Positions 33,005-44,032 are shown, numbered from the stretch's first letter. The stretch: DNA of 64,000 nt from Berghia stephanieae (GCA_034508935.3 CM067445.1:86577958-86641957); one strand, 5' to 3'. Made by a program: numbers and translations. Notes: generated by a model not told the origin, from the letters alone.

Positions 33005-33045
33005 CAGTAGTTCTCAAACTTAGTTGGGTCATCGCCCCCACAAAA
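33005..33045 (+). repeat. hAT-like terminal fragment
   Basis: CAGTAGTTCTCAAACTTAG followed by GGGTCATCGCCCCCAC resembles Charlie-type hAT ends. The opposite end was not found, so the element is probably truncated by the adjacent (TC)n tract. Confidence 0.4.
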
Positions 33046-33086
33046 TGTCTAAAGCAGACAAAAACAAAAAGATAGTTTTGTGAAAA

Positions 33087-33087
<1 letters not shown>

Positions 33088-33165
<78 letters not shown>

Positions 33166-33211
33166 CTCGCTCTCTCTCGCTCTCTCTTTCTCTCTCTCTC
33201 TCTCTCTTTCT
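33088..33211. repeat. (TC)n microsatellite
   Basis: About 120 bp of CT dinucleotides with a few interruptions, directly abutting the next R1 copy. Confidence 0.95.
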
Positions 33212-33705
33212 CCCATAGTGGGCAGGGGTTTCATACTGTGTCTTCTATCCCCCTATGTCTGTTGTCCAATATGCTTTCTGTCTTTGTCTTGGAATGAGAT
33301 TACTTGGTTCTGTCCTGTCCCTGGTCGGAGTCCCTGGCTGAGAGTGAGAGGGAAACAGTCAAATGCATAGTTATTGTTTTGGGAGATATTTTTTTCCTTG
33401 TAAATCATCTCTCTGTTATGTATTATTATATTTGTTATTTTAAATGTATAATGTAAGCATTTGAGTGTATTCCTCTTTGTTGGATATTGTGCTTGTGTCC
33501 GGATGAGACTTATAGGTGATCTCAAACTAAGTACTTTGATAGTATGCTTTTGGAATCTACATCTGTTTCCTATTTGAAGCAATTCCCCTTTGACTTACCT
33601 TTTCTTGGGTGCAATAACTTTTTACTTTCCCATTTTCTTCCTTTTTACTGGCACTGATATGACCTCAATGTGTTGCAAGCGCCATAAATCCCTTAAAAAC
33701 GAAAA
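33211..33705 (+). repeat. R1 dispersed repeat, copy F
   Basis: Starts inside the family at CCCATAGTGGGCAGGGG and ends GCGCCATAAATCCCTTAAA. The 5' few dozen bases are replaced by the (TC)n tract. Confidence 0.75.
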
Positions 33706-34080
33706 TGAATCGCATTTTTTTGGCAAAAATTTGCAAATTTTGGTGATTTCTGCTTGCTAAATTTGGGAATCTGTTTGCAAAATTTTGGATTTTATTTTGC
33801 AAAAAACTGCCATGCCAGTATTACGTACAAAAATCATACACTTTGATTGACTCATACCGGGAAGAAATAAATGAAGGCTTATTTGTTTCCTTGTAAGTTC
33901 ACTTTGAAAATAAGTGTTTAATACAAAGTACGTTCCCCTATCAAGAGGAAAAGTAGTGATGCTTAAGTAGAAGCATCAAATATGTAACAGTGAAACAACA
34001 CTTAATGCAAATTAAGGCAAATCATAGGCATAGTGCATTATCATCATATATCTACGTAAAATACAAAAATATAATATACA

Positions 34081-34300
34081 TATATACATACATTTATTAG
34101 ACATACATAATATATGTACGTACAAACATACATACATGCATTTATACATACATACATATACTACATAATACTAATACATACATACATACATACATACATA
34201 CATACATACATACATACATACATACATACATACATACATACATACATAACACATACATACATACGTACGTACATACATACATACATACATACACAGTATA
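34081..34300. repeat. (ACAT)n microsatellite
   Basis: Long run of ATAC/ACAT tetranucleotides. It generates His/Thr/Tyr- and Cys/Val/Tyr-rich frames that are not genes. Confidence 0.95.
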
Positions 34301-34329
34301 TAAATATATACATGTGTGTTGTGTGTGTT

Positions 34330-34775
34330 GTGTGTCTTGACAAAAACTATCAAACTCACTATCACAAGCCCATTTTATTATACATAATTGCTCATTATAA
34401 AGTGGAATCTTCAGAAAGTCAACTTCTGCTTACAATCAACACTTCTTGTCAGTCCAACATTTTCTGTTCTTTATCTAACTTTCAACTAAGGACACAACAC
34501 ATACCGCTCAACAACCATTTAAGCAAAATTACAAAAGACAAATCCCCTTCCTGCCCCCTATGTCAACACCCCAATGAAACAGTAACACACCACTTGCTTG
34601 AATGTCAACCTCTTGAAGACTTGAGATGCACATTCCTCCCACCAAATCCAAGCATCAGTAACACACTTTATAGTCACCTGGAACAACTACAAAAGACGTC
34701 TAACTACTACGTCATGGCACAAGACCGAAGGGCTAGAGCTCAGGTGGTCGCTGGTTCCGATAAGTAAGTAAGTTC
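34330..34775 (+). pseudogene. LINE C-terminal fragment with (GTAA)n tail
   Basis: Reads LSNFQLRTQHIPLNNHL, then CPLCQHPNETVTHHLLEC, the zinc-knuckle end of a LINE ORF2. It finishes AQVVAGSDK followed by TAAGTAAGTAAG, a typical short 3' repeat tail. Everything upstream is missing, as in 5'-truncated insertions. The (ACAT)n tract adjoins on the left. Confidence 0.7.
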
Positions 34776-34794
34776 TTTATCTAAGTGTGTTCCA

Positions 34795-35031
34795 TTAACC
34801 CTCTCCTTACCACCTACAGCAAAATCGTCACATTTGTTACCACACATTATACATTTTTTCTTTTTCAGATTTATTTTGCACATCACAATAATAATCTTGT
34901 TTAATTAATAAAAACATGAAGTTGTTTTGTAAAGAGATTGTTTGAATTTAAAAAATCAATTTTTTTTCTTCTGCTGGGTAAGCCTGCCATTTTGGGAAAA
35001 TACTGAAAATGGTCGGTAAGGAGAGAGTTAA
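34795..35031. mobile_element. piggyBac-like MITE, copy 2
   Basis: TTAA at both edges (34,795-34,798 and 35,028-35,031). Inverted ends CCCTCTCCTTACC and GGTAAGGAGAGAG. Interior shares AAAATCGTCACATTTGTTAC and CTGAAAATGG with the copy at 17,191. Confidence 0.75.
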
Positions 35032-35034
35032 TAA

Positions 35035-35778
35035 TGGATAAAGTCAACCAATCGTTCTGGTCAGGCGGTGTTGGCTTTAACAGGATTCCATTGTATTGTG
35101 TCCGTGCATGGCGTAATCAATAGGAAGTTGAAAATTTTGGATTTGAATTTTTTAAATTTCATTTTCTGAAAGCATATGCTCCCCAGAGCATTTTAATCTT
35201 TATTTGAAGTAAATGTGGTGATTATTCATGAAGTTATGGTCAGGTGTATAGGAAAGGTATCCAGCAACTTTTCTCAAATTTGGTACTTTTTCAACTTGAC
35301 TAGATGTAAAAAAAAATCTTTAGAAGTGAAGTTAAGCTCTGATATTTCCCGAAGATTTATAAAAAGGGTTATTTTAATAATTTATGACAAGAACTCATTT
35401 TTTAATTTAAAAAATGACCTTCTAACTAAACTTGGCAATATCTCACTTCAAATCTTTTCACCATCCGACTGATTATATCACTCACTGTAACAAATTTTAA
35501 AATCTAGAACTTTAGGTCAGGATATCATCGTGATGTTGTCATTCCAGGATACTCTACGTTTGTGTTTCTGTCTTGGCCTCGTGCTTCCCTGAGTCGCTGG
35601 CCTGATGAATTGGGAGGGGGGGGGGGGGGGGGGTAGATTGGGATAGAAATGGGTGGATTAATTGTGTCGGTATATTTCTTCGTACGTATTTGGGGTGAAA
35701 ATTTAGTAGTATATCAAATAAAGACAATAAGAATGATTTTTATTTTCTTTAAAAGATATCCGGATTGTTACTTTGAAA
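35035..35778. other. No gene seen
   Basis: AT-rich sequence with a poly-G tract near 35,618-35,632; no recognisable element. Confidence 0.4.
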
Positions 35779-36521
35779 CTGAAACCATTCAGAAGCGTCC
35801 TTATTTTACCTAAGTTTTCTGACCATAAAATTTTATTTAAAAAATAAGCGTCTTTCTGGAGTACGACAGTTAACTGGTTATCTACTGAAACCATTCAGAA
35901 GCGTCCTTATTTTACCTAAGTTTTCTGACCATAAAAATTTTTTTTTTAAAAATAAGCCTCTTTCTGGAGTACGACAGTTAACTGGTTATCTACTGAAACC
36001 ATTCAGAAGCGTCCTTATTTTACCTAAGTTTTCTGACCATAAAAATTTTTTTTTTTTAAATAAGCCTCTTTCTGGAGTACGACAGTTAACTGGTTATCTA
36101 CTGAAACCATTCAGAAGCGTCCTTATTTTACCTAAGTTTTCTGACCATAAAATTTTTTTTTTTAAATAAGCCTCTTTCTGGAGTACGACAGTTAACTGGT
36201 TATCTACTGAAACCATTCAGAAGCGTCCTTATTTTACCTAAGTTTTCTGACCATAAAAATTTTTTTTTTAAAAATAAGCCTCTTTCTGGAGTACGACAGT
36301 TAACTGGTTATCTACTGAAACCATTCAGAAGCGTCCTTATTTTACCTAAGTTTTCTGACCATAAAAATTTTTTTTTTAAATAAGCCTCTTTCTGGAGTAC
36401 GACAGTTAACTGGTTATCTACTGAAACCATTCAGAAGCGTCCTTATTTTACCTAAGTTTTCTGACCATTAAAAAAAAAAAAAAAGCCTCTTTCTGGAGTA
36501 CGACAGTTAACTGGTTATCTA
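35779..36521. repeat. ~107-bp satellite, seven copies
   Basis: Head-to-tail units with CTGAAACCATTCAGAAGCG, TTTTCTGACCAT and GGAGTACGACAGTTAACTGG. The units are almost identical apart from the length of an A/T homopolymer in the middle. The last unit ends at about 36,521. Confidence 0.95.
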
Positions 36522-37340
36522 ATGGTTTTCTACCTTCCATGAACAAAGAGTACAGTACATATAATAGGTCTGGCCTCCAACTTCGATCGACCATTGATTA
36601 AAAAGGAAAATTAAAATGTAATGCGTCAAATGTTTAACTCACTAGACGTGCCGAAATGCAGAAATAATTATTTTCCGAATATCAAAAAAAAAAAAAAAAA
36701 CCAAAAAAAAAAAAAAAAAACAACAACAAAAAAAAAAAAAAAATTCAACCCATTCTCTTGTTTCTTTCCGAATGTAGTGGCTGGGTCGACAAATTAATTC
36801 ATAGACATAATTCGACAAGTTTATAAATTAATTATGGTCTGTCTTCAGACTCTCCTCTCGCCCTCATTCTCCTCCTACTCCTACTCATTCTCTTCCTCTC
36901 CCACCATCACCGTCTCCCTTTTAGTTCGTAAGTCATTTTACTGATGCTCACCTTAAATAGCTTATTTCTCTGACTTGATTGTGGAATGAAAGGTATAAGC
37001 ATGTACATACACAGCAGCTTCTGGATTTAAGGAAAAAAAAAAAAAAAAAAAAAAGCTAGGTAAATTTATGTTTGCTGTGTGTGTGTGTTGTGTGTGTGGT
37101 GTGTGTTGTGTGTGTGAATAGGAAAGAGGCGATATTAAAAAATATATGTTGTAAATTACATACAGCAACATGATAAATGGTATAGAACCGCAATTTAAAT
37201 GACTTTGGTTATTATCATCCAAAGACCTTTTCGCATTTATTCGTCACCCCTGGATTATTCCATTAATAATAAAATTAAAATATTAAAAAATCCCAGGTCA
37301 ACTAATCCCACGACGACCGTGAGTCACACTTAGACAATGG
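36522..37340. other. No gene seen; poly-A tracts and a TG-rich tract
   Basis: Poly-A/CAA tracts at 36,686-36,742 and 37,030-37,055, and (TG)n near 37,075-37,115. Nothing else recognised. Confidence 0.5.
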
Positions 37341-37403
37341 ACCTCGTCTCAAAACGGATGATAAGATTAGGCCAAGCGCTTCTATCTATAGCCTGACATT
37401 CAT

Positions 37404-37765
37404 TGGTTGAACTATTGAATAACCACGATTGTTTTCGTTTGTGCAAAGATGCTTTTGACGTCACTTTTTGGTCAGTGTCAGGCCTAACTTTAGAAGCCAC
37501 GGTTTCGTTAGTAGAGCTCAAGGAACGAGTGATTCCATTGTTGAACTATTGAATACAACTCACGATTTGTTTTCGTTTGTGGCAAAAGACTGGCATTTTG
37601 ACGTCACTTTTTGGTCAGTGTCAGGCCATAACTTTAAGAAGGCCACGGTTCTCGTTAGTAGAGCTCAAGGAAACGAGTGATTCCATTTGTTGAATATTGA
37701 ATACAACTCACGATCTTTTTTTTATGACAAAGGACTGGCATTTCGTACGAAGGCCACGGTGTCAG
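37404..37765. repeat. ~155-bp tandem repeat, two and a half copies
   Basis: Repeated block containing GACGTCACTTTTTGGTCAGT, GCCACGGT and GTTAGTAGAGCTCAAGGAA. It lies directly left of the first M1 MITE. Confidence 0.75.
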
Positions 37766-37767
37766 GC

Positions 37768-37959
37768 TATAGATAGTATGCGCTTGGCCAAGGAGTTCAC
37801 AACATTGCCATCCGGAAGTATAACGGACCAACACACAAACTCTGTGTAATCATGAAATTTTATAGTCTGGTTAATACAGTTTAGTGAGAACAACTCACAA
37901 ACGCGGATGGCAAAAACAATAACAAAGGCCTGAGTGACGTCATCTGCATACTATCTATA
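37768..37959 (+). mobile_element. M1 MITE, copy 1
   Basis: 192 bp bounded by TATAGATAGTATGC and its inverse GCATACTATCTATA. The body has CATTGCCATCCGGAAGTAT and CGCGGATGGCAAAAACAAT, then GTGACGTCATCTGC. No coding capacity. Confidence 0.8.
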
Positions 37960-38010
37960 ACTGTACAATGGCTACTGTGAGAAGCCGTTGGGCCAACGGA
38001 ATGACTCTTA

Positions 38011-38203
38011 TATAGATAGTATGCGCTTGGCGAAGAAGCTCATAACATTGCCATCCGGAAGTATAACGGACCAACACATAAAACTGTGTGTATCCATGAA
38101 CGTTTATAGTCAGGTTAATACAGTTCAGTGAGCATTACTCATAAACGCGGATGGCAAAAAACAATAACAAAGACCTGAGTGACGTCATCTTCGAACTATC
38201 TAT
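38011..38203 (+). mobile_element. M1 MITE, copy 2
   Basis: Same family; the right end reads TCATCTTCGAACTATCTAT, defining a second subtype. Confidence 0.8.
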
Positions 38204-38515
38204 GTAATGCATTTGTAACACACCTAGTAGACAGACGCGGGTTGTTGTCTTGCTATATCTTTTAAAATTTTAATACACAATGGGAGCGATCTATATTCAT
38301 GTTTTCGTCCAACCAAGTCATCAATCACATGATTTGTTGCTATCCAACGATTGGATATGTCTTAACAAATGTAAACACGCTGCTTTGTTTACAAAAGTTA
38401 TAAACATCAATCGTGATGTTAGACAGTTCAAAATATGTGAACACTTTTCACAAAGTAGGTCACTTTGAGCACATTTTGCAATGTGACTAATGACCTTGAG
38501 CACATGGAAAGTTAA

Positions 38516-38709
38516 TATAGATAGTTCGAAGATGACGTCACTCAGGTCTTTGTTATTGTTTTTTGCCATCCGCAATTATGAGTAATGCTCACTGAACTGT
38601 TTTAACCCGACTATAAACGTTCATGGATACACACAGTTTTGTGTGTTGGTCCATTATACTTCCGGATGGCAATGTTATGAGCTTCTTAGCCAAGCGCATA
38701 CTATCTATA
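38516..38709 (-). mobile_element. M1 MITE, copy 3
   Basis: Same family in inverse orientation, TTCGAA subtype. Confidence 0.8.
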
Positions 38710-38984
38710 GATCATGCCCATTCCTATGGGTTGAATACTGATTTTTAGACTGGTGTGATTGTGACATTCTCGTTATTCGATGGATGTATTATTTTATATG
38801 AATATCGAACAAGGACTTTGTGAAACATTATTGTTTTTAACTAATATAATTCCAAAATGAATGATGGATCGCCTATCTTACACACGTCAACAAGAAGCCG
38901 TTGTGACAACATGCCTGTCAGTGACAATCGCTCTTACGGTAATGTTTACTGGTCATCAAGCACTGACGCCGATTATGTTTTATA

Positions 38985-39176
38985 TATAGATAGTTCGAAG
39001 ATGACGTCACTCAGGCCTTTGTTATTGTTTTTGCCATCCGCGTTTGTGAGTTGTTCTCACTAAACTGTATTAACCAGACTATAAAAGTTCATGATTACAC
39101 AGAGTTTGTGTGTTGGTCCGTGATACTTCCGGATGGCAATGTTATGAGCTTCTTAGCCAAGCGCATTCTATCTATA
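38985..39176 (-). mobile_element. M1 MITE, copy 4
   Basis: Inverse orientation. Its last bases (TATAGATA region) are shared with the next copy. Confidence 0.8.
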
Positions 39177-39379
39177 GATAGTTCGAAGATGACGTCACTC
39201 GTGTCTTTGTTATTGTTTTTTTTTTTTTTTTTTTGCAATCCACGTTTATGAGTACTTCTCACTAAGCGGTCTGAACAGGACTATAAAATTTCATGGTTAC
39301 ACATAGTTTTGTGTGTTGGTCCGTTATACTTCCGGATGGCAATGTTATGAACTTTTTAGCCAAGCGCATACTATCTATA
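39173..39379 (-). mobile_element. M1 MITE, copy 5
   Basis: Abuts copy 4 and carries an expanded poly-T in the middle. Confidence 0.8.
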
Positions 39380-39399
39380 GATAGAATGCGCTTGACCAA

Positions 39400-39552
39400 T
39401 AGACCCAGGGCCAATGGGCGAAACACTCCCTCCCCCTGGGGATTTTATGAGACCAATTTTTTAAGTAAATATAATGTGTGGGCTTTCCATTTCTGGCCGG
39501 CTGCCAAAAAAAAAGTGTCATCTTCACAGAGTTATTGCCCTTGAAAGGTCAT
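39400..39552 (+). repeat. Left TIR of the 4.4-kb transposon
   Basis: 153 bp, inverse of 43,676-43,846 apart from indels. Begins TAGACCCAGGGCC. Confidence 0.85.
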
Positions 39553-40299
39553 CAAGTGCGTTAAAATGAGCTTGCCACTGCCAAACTTTAAACTGCCATA
39601 ACTTCCTTAGTTTTCATCACACATGTCACAAATTTGGATTGCACTGATGTATATAGACTATATTAGATAAATAATAACTAAATTCAAGGTTCAGAGTATT
39701 TAGTATTTATGAACTTCAAGGATGAATTTTAAAATATTCAAATTTTCAAAAAAGTTTCACAGACACTGTTATATAACTTTAGAGCATTACATATTTCTAT
39801 ATACATCAAAGAGAAAGTGTTATAGCCTGTGTATAGTTAGACCTAAATCTAAAATTTCGTAAATTTTTATTCACTAGTTTTGAAGATATTGGATATTTTG
39901 TGATTGTGCTGTTGACAGAGCAGTTATTCCCCTTGGTGGATTAGAGAAAGGTTTATAGCAAAATGAAAGCAGTTTATTGTAATATGACAGGAGAAATTTG
40001 GTACTTAGGGATCATTTTTAATTACATCAGCCCAAGGAGAGATGGGGAGGGGGGGGGGGGTCACATCTAGTCTGACTCTGGTTTGGGGGGGGGGGGGGGG
40101 GGGGTGGTTCCGGTAAGCATGATGCTCACGCACTTTTTTAGGGTAGGGTCAAGGTAAACACTGAAATCAGCTTTTCAGTGTCAGCTTTGCTGAAATAACT
40201 ATTTAAAAAATAAGGGTTTGCAGTTCTTGTCATAGAAAAATATTATAATGCGGATTATTAGATTCACCATTGGTACTTATGAAAGGAAAAAAGTAACAC

Positions 40300-40955
40300 T
40301 AAACTGGTGATGTCTATAATGTACCCTATCATTCAATTTGTCTTTCTGTGAGAACAAAGTTGTGTTGACATGAAATATGAAAATTCTGCTTTGTGTTCCA
40401 CTGTTTTCATTCATGTGTCCCTTCCCATATTTTTCTATAGTTTCGGTTTCAGGTTAGTCTTTGTTTGTTTATTGGCCTTTTTAGGGCGCTAGCACTTCAA
40501 ATAGGTTATATCAATATCAGCGCCCAAATGTACGTTTAGTCAGAGAGACCAAAATAGTATATCCTCTTCAACACCCAAAAGAAAACAACATGCTTCAATT
40601 ATTTTTTTAAACCTATGACTAATGAGGGTTAGTCTTTGTGCTTGCCTATTGCCTGTTTTCATATTATAACTGATAAAAGCTGACATCATATAAGTATGTC
40701 CATAAGTAAGTCCATAAAGCCTGCTACATGTATTAAGATAACACCAACTAAGATGAAAAGCATCATATTGTTGGTTTTCTTTAAATGATAGAATGCTTAA
40801 TAGATGGGTAAATATGAAAGATGCTGATATCTATAGTATACCCTATCATTCGATTTGTCTTTCTATGACAACAAAGTTGTGTTGACATGAAAATTCTACT
40901 TTGTGTTTCACTGTTTACATTCATGTGTCCCTTTCCATATGTTTCCTTTTCCGTG
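40300..40955 (+). repeat. Internal ~130-bp direct duplication in the 4.4-kb transposon
   Basis: The block CCCTATCATTC..TTTGTCTTTCT..AACAAAGTTGTGTTGACATG occurs at about 40,323-40,440 and again at 40,838-40,945 upstream of the coding frame. Confidence 0.75.
40455..40535 (-). repeat. R1-like tail, minus strand
   Basis: On the minus strand: GGCGCTGATATTGATATAAC, then GCGCCCTAAAAAGG and AATAAACAAACAAAG, related to the R1 3' end. The only R1-type piece found in this orientation; it lies inside the 4.4-kb transposon. Confidence 0.5.
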
Positions 40956-41241
40956 TGCCTGCCCTTAGACATGACCTAAGATAAGAACTCTTTCTGTATG
41001 CCTCATACAAAATTAAATAATTCATCATTGATTAGTTGTCTTACTAGACTAGCCAGCTCTTTTTATAAAATTTGATTTCAAAATGGCTAGCGAGTACAGT
41101 AATCCTCCCCATTGTTAGAGTGTCAATTGTTCCTAACCTTTTTCTTTCTTTTTTTATAAATTTCAGAATGAAATAATATGACAAAATAAATTGACATTAT
41201 AAGCTCACATCAATATATTAACTCATCAACTTGATTGTGTA

Positions 41242-43605
41242 ATGGCTTCCGAAGAGCCTGTTTCTTTGAAAAAAGATAGACATAAGCGACCAAAGACAGT
41301 GAAGAAAACCTGTGTTATTCATTATCCCAATTTAGCAAATCACAGTTTCCTAAAAACTTTTACAGAGGAGGCATGGGAAAATGTTCAAAAAGTTAAGATA
41401 ATTCGACTTGAGAGTGATGACATCAATGAAAGATGTGCACACATCTGTGACAATCTTCCAGATCACCCAGGTCAAGAACATGGCTTCCATCGTCCTTGTT
41501 TGAAAAGTTTCACTAGCCTGAAATTGAAATATGTACGGCTTGAAAAGAAAAGAAAACTGGAATCCAACAGTAATGAAGATAATAGTCTTAAAAGAAGATG
41601 TGTTGAATCACTGACAGGACCTTGTTTTCCAGATGAATGTATCATTTGTCAGCGAAAAGAGAAATATGTAAACAGAAGAAAAGATAAGCTTGTAAAGTGT
41701 CAAACAGAGTCTTCAAAATCTTCCATATGTGAAGCTGCCCATTTCAGAGGAAATAGCCGCTTGATAGGGTTGACAGAAAATTATTGTCTGATATCACGTG
41801 AAGCAAAGTACCTTGAAAGCTGCAGGAAGAAATTGACTCAAAAAGATGCTCGTCATAGTAAAATAAGTTCCAACAAAACGAAAACATTGAAAATTACAGC
41901 CCAAAGAGATATGTTTGGCCAGTTGCTCATGTTAAGCCAGTGTCATAACATTAATCTTTGTAAAGTGATATGCTATCCACTAAGCCCAGTTCCGTGGGCT
42001 TTAGCAACAAGTGATGAATCTTTCTTGAAGACTAACAAAGCTACACTTATGAATAGAATGGAGAAATATGAAATTGCTGACTCAAGAATGAATTTCCTGA
42101 AAAGCATCTACATTGTTGATGGCAATGCAGTTCTCCAAGCATTGGTTTCATTACCAGAAACATTTGTTGAACTGGCTCTGAAACTGTTCAGCACACTCCC
42201 AAAGTCTACAGACCTTCATTTCATTACAGACAGATACCTCGAGGATTCAATAAAAGCAACAGAAAGATCTCGAAGGGGTGATTCTTCAAATAACACTTTT
42301 CTTATTGGAGGACCGTTAACAAAAGTGCCAAGCGACTGGAAGCTAATTTTACAAGAATGGGAGTCAGACAAATACGCATCAAAACTCCAAGGCAGAAACA
42401 TTTTCTTTGCGATCGAAAACACATGTGTACAGCTGAGTAGTGAGAATGGAATAACCACAGACTCTAGACCAATGCCTGAGCTGAATTGCAGTCACGAAGA
42501 AGCTGACACCAAAATTATTGTTCACTGTACATATGCAGCTCAACATTCAAGGAAGAAATTGTAGTAAGATCACCAGATACTGATGTCTTTTTGTTGCTTT
42601 TGGCATTTGCAAAGAAAATTGAAGTCCCTTTACTTTTTGACACAGGTTCAGGGAAAACAGAAGGTTTCTCAACATCACAAACCTTTCTAGCAAATTATCA
42701 CCAGAAATATGTGACGCTATGTTGGGATTTCACAGTTTCACACTACCAGCTGCTTTGCTGGAAAAGGAAAAGTACGTCCATTTGCCCTATTGACAAAACA
42801 TAAATATTTCACACACTTATTTTCTGAATTGGGAAATCAAGAAGTGCTACATCAAGATGTTTTATCAAAGCTTGAAAAGTTTGTGTGTCAAATGGATGGA
42901 GACAGCAGAGCAAATGACGTCAACAAACTAAGAGCTGATACGGTGAGAAAAAGATTCACCCCTGGAGATGACAGACCCCTCTCCCACTGTAAAGGCATTG
43001 ATTTGTCCCAGCTCCCTCCCTGTAAGAAAGGTCTACAGATGCATAGCAAGAGAGCAAACTTTCAAGCAATGGTTTGGAAGCAAGCAGCATCAAACTTCCC
43101 TGAAATTCCAAAACCCGAGGAAAACGGTTGGAAAAGGACAGCTTCTGGTAGTCTGGTGATCGACTGGTTTGGAGATGATGACATTATACCAAAAGAACTA
43201 GTTAACATTATTGTTGATGAACAGCAACCTAAAGAAGATGACATTGAGGAAGAGGATGGTGAAGAGGAATGGTCTTCTGAATCAGAGGATGATTTTTCAG
43301 ACTGTGACCAATGGGTGGATGATGAACTGTTAAGAAAAATGAGTATGTTCCATACCTCTCAAACCATAACAGAATATATATATATTATGTGTGAATGTGG
43401 TGAGTGTGTGTGTCACAATTATAATATAAATGTATTTCAAGGACACCTATTCTCAGTAGTTCACATTCTCATCCTAAAATGCTATAATATGTATTTCGAG
43501 AAAATGATGTTTTTGTTTATTAATTTTCTATTTGTCATTAGTAAAGATAGTTTGTATGTATTTCAAAATGACCCTCAAATAATCAGTTTCAAACATAATA
43601 TTTAG
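41242..43605 (+). pseudogene. FEN/PIN-like nuclease family protein of the 4.4-kb transposon, frameshifted
   Basis: The main frame starts at ATG 41,242, about 75 bp after an acceptor-like TTTATAAATTTCAG, and runs 440 codons. The N-terminal part has zinc-binding-like modules (GFHRPC; CIICQRKEKY; YLESCRKKLT). The middle opens a nuclease-like core: IVDGNAVLQAL (residues ~290-300), then SIKATERSRRG (~336-346), then CSHEEADTKI (~416-425). The next motif, VRSPDTDVFLLLLAF, is read one frame over at about 42,570. The frame changes again near 42,740, giving TSCFAGKGKVRPFALLTKH in the frame that continues to 43,605. The order D...EEAD...DTD resembles FEN1/XPG catalytic acids. The C-terminal part reads KRANFQAMVWKQA and SGSLVIDWF, common in this family, then an acidic tail. 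At least two frameshifts make it inactive. Nuclease activity is inferred, not known. Confidence 0.7.
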
Positions 43606-43675
43606 TTATATTAAATTAGACATGTTTTAAAATACAAAAAAGCATTTTATGAATTTTTAGAAATTTTTGCACCGA

Positions 43676-43846
43676 ATGACCTTTCAGGGGCAATAACTCT
43701 GTAAAGATGACACTATTTTTTTGGCAGCCGGCCATAAACGGATAGCTTAGATGTTATACTAACGAGAAAAATTGGTCTCATAAAATCCCCAGGGGATGGG
43801 GGGGGGGGGGGGGGGGGGAGTGGGGGTCCCGGTAGCCCTTAGTCTA
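43676..43846 (-). repeat. Right TIR of the 4.4-kb transposon
   Basis: 171 bp including a long poly-G run (43,798-43,818). Read from the outer end it begins TAGACTAAGGGCTACC. Confidence 0.85.
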
Positions 43847-44032
43847 CAAGGAGTTCACAACATTGCCATCCGGAAGTATAAAGGACCAACACACAAACTC
43901 TGTGTAACCATGAACGTTTATAGTCAGGTTAATACAGTTTAGTGAGAACAACTCACAAACGCGGATGGCAAAAACAATAACAAAGGCCTGAGTGACGTCA
44001 TCTGCATAGTATCTATAGACACAGTCAAGATG

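Larger units (their letters stand above)
39400..43846 (+). mobile_element. TIR DNA transposon carrying a FEN/PIN-like nuclease family protein
   Basis: A 4,447-bp unit inserted in an M1 MITE with a 3-bp target duplication CAA (39,397-39,399 and 43,847-43,849). The ends are long terminal inverted repeats: 39,400-39,552 and 43,676-43,846. Both start TAGAC and share CCCCTGGGGATTTTATGAGA, GGCCGGCTGCCAAAAA and AGAGTTATTGCCC. A poly-G/C run and one spacer differ in length between the ends. The only long frames encode the protein at 41,242-43,605, which belongs to a multicopy invertebrate family with a FEN/XPG-like acidic signature. No DDE transposase was recognised. A 3-bp duplication and an XPG-like nuclease recall the Academ superfamily as I remember it; this link is inference. 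Confidence 0.8.
39376..44017 (+). mobile_element. M1 MITE, copy 6, split by the 4.4-kb transposon
   Basis: The left 24 bp (TATAGATAGAATGCGCTTGA, then CCAA) end at 39,399. The rest resumes at 43,850 (GGAGTTCACAACATTGCC) and ends CATAGTATCTATA at 44,017. Joining the two flanks restores the standard M1 sequence once the CAA duplication is counted once. Confidence 0.85.

Noticed and set aside
32995-33045. Complete hAT element starting at CAGTAGTTCTC
   Set aside because: Only one end is found; no inverted partner or 8-bp duplication within reach.
33049-33370. Ser/Leu-rich and Arg/Glu-rich frames on both strands
   Set aside because: Translation of a (TC)n microsatellite; the same applies to 51,175-51,428 and 44,613-44,855.
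34114-34365. Tyr/Ile/His- and Cys/Met/Val-rich frames
   Set aside because: Translation of (ACAT)n; only the portion after about 34,330 on the + strand resembles a real protein (LINE end).
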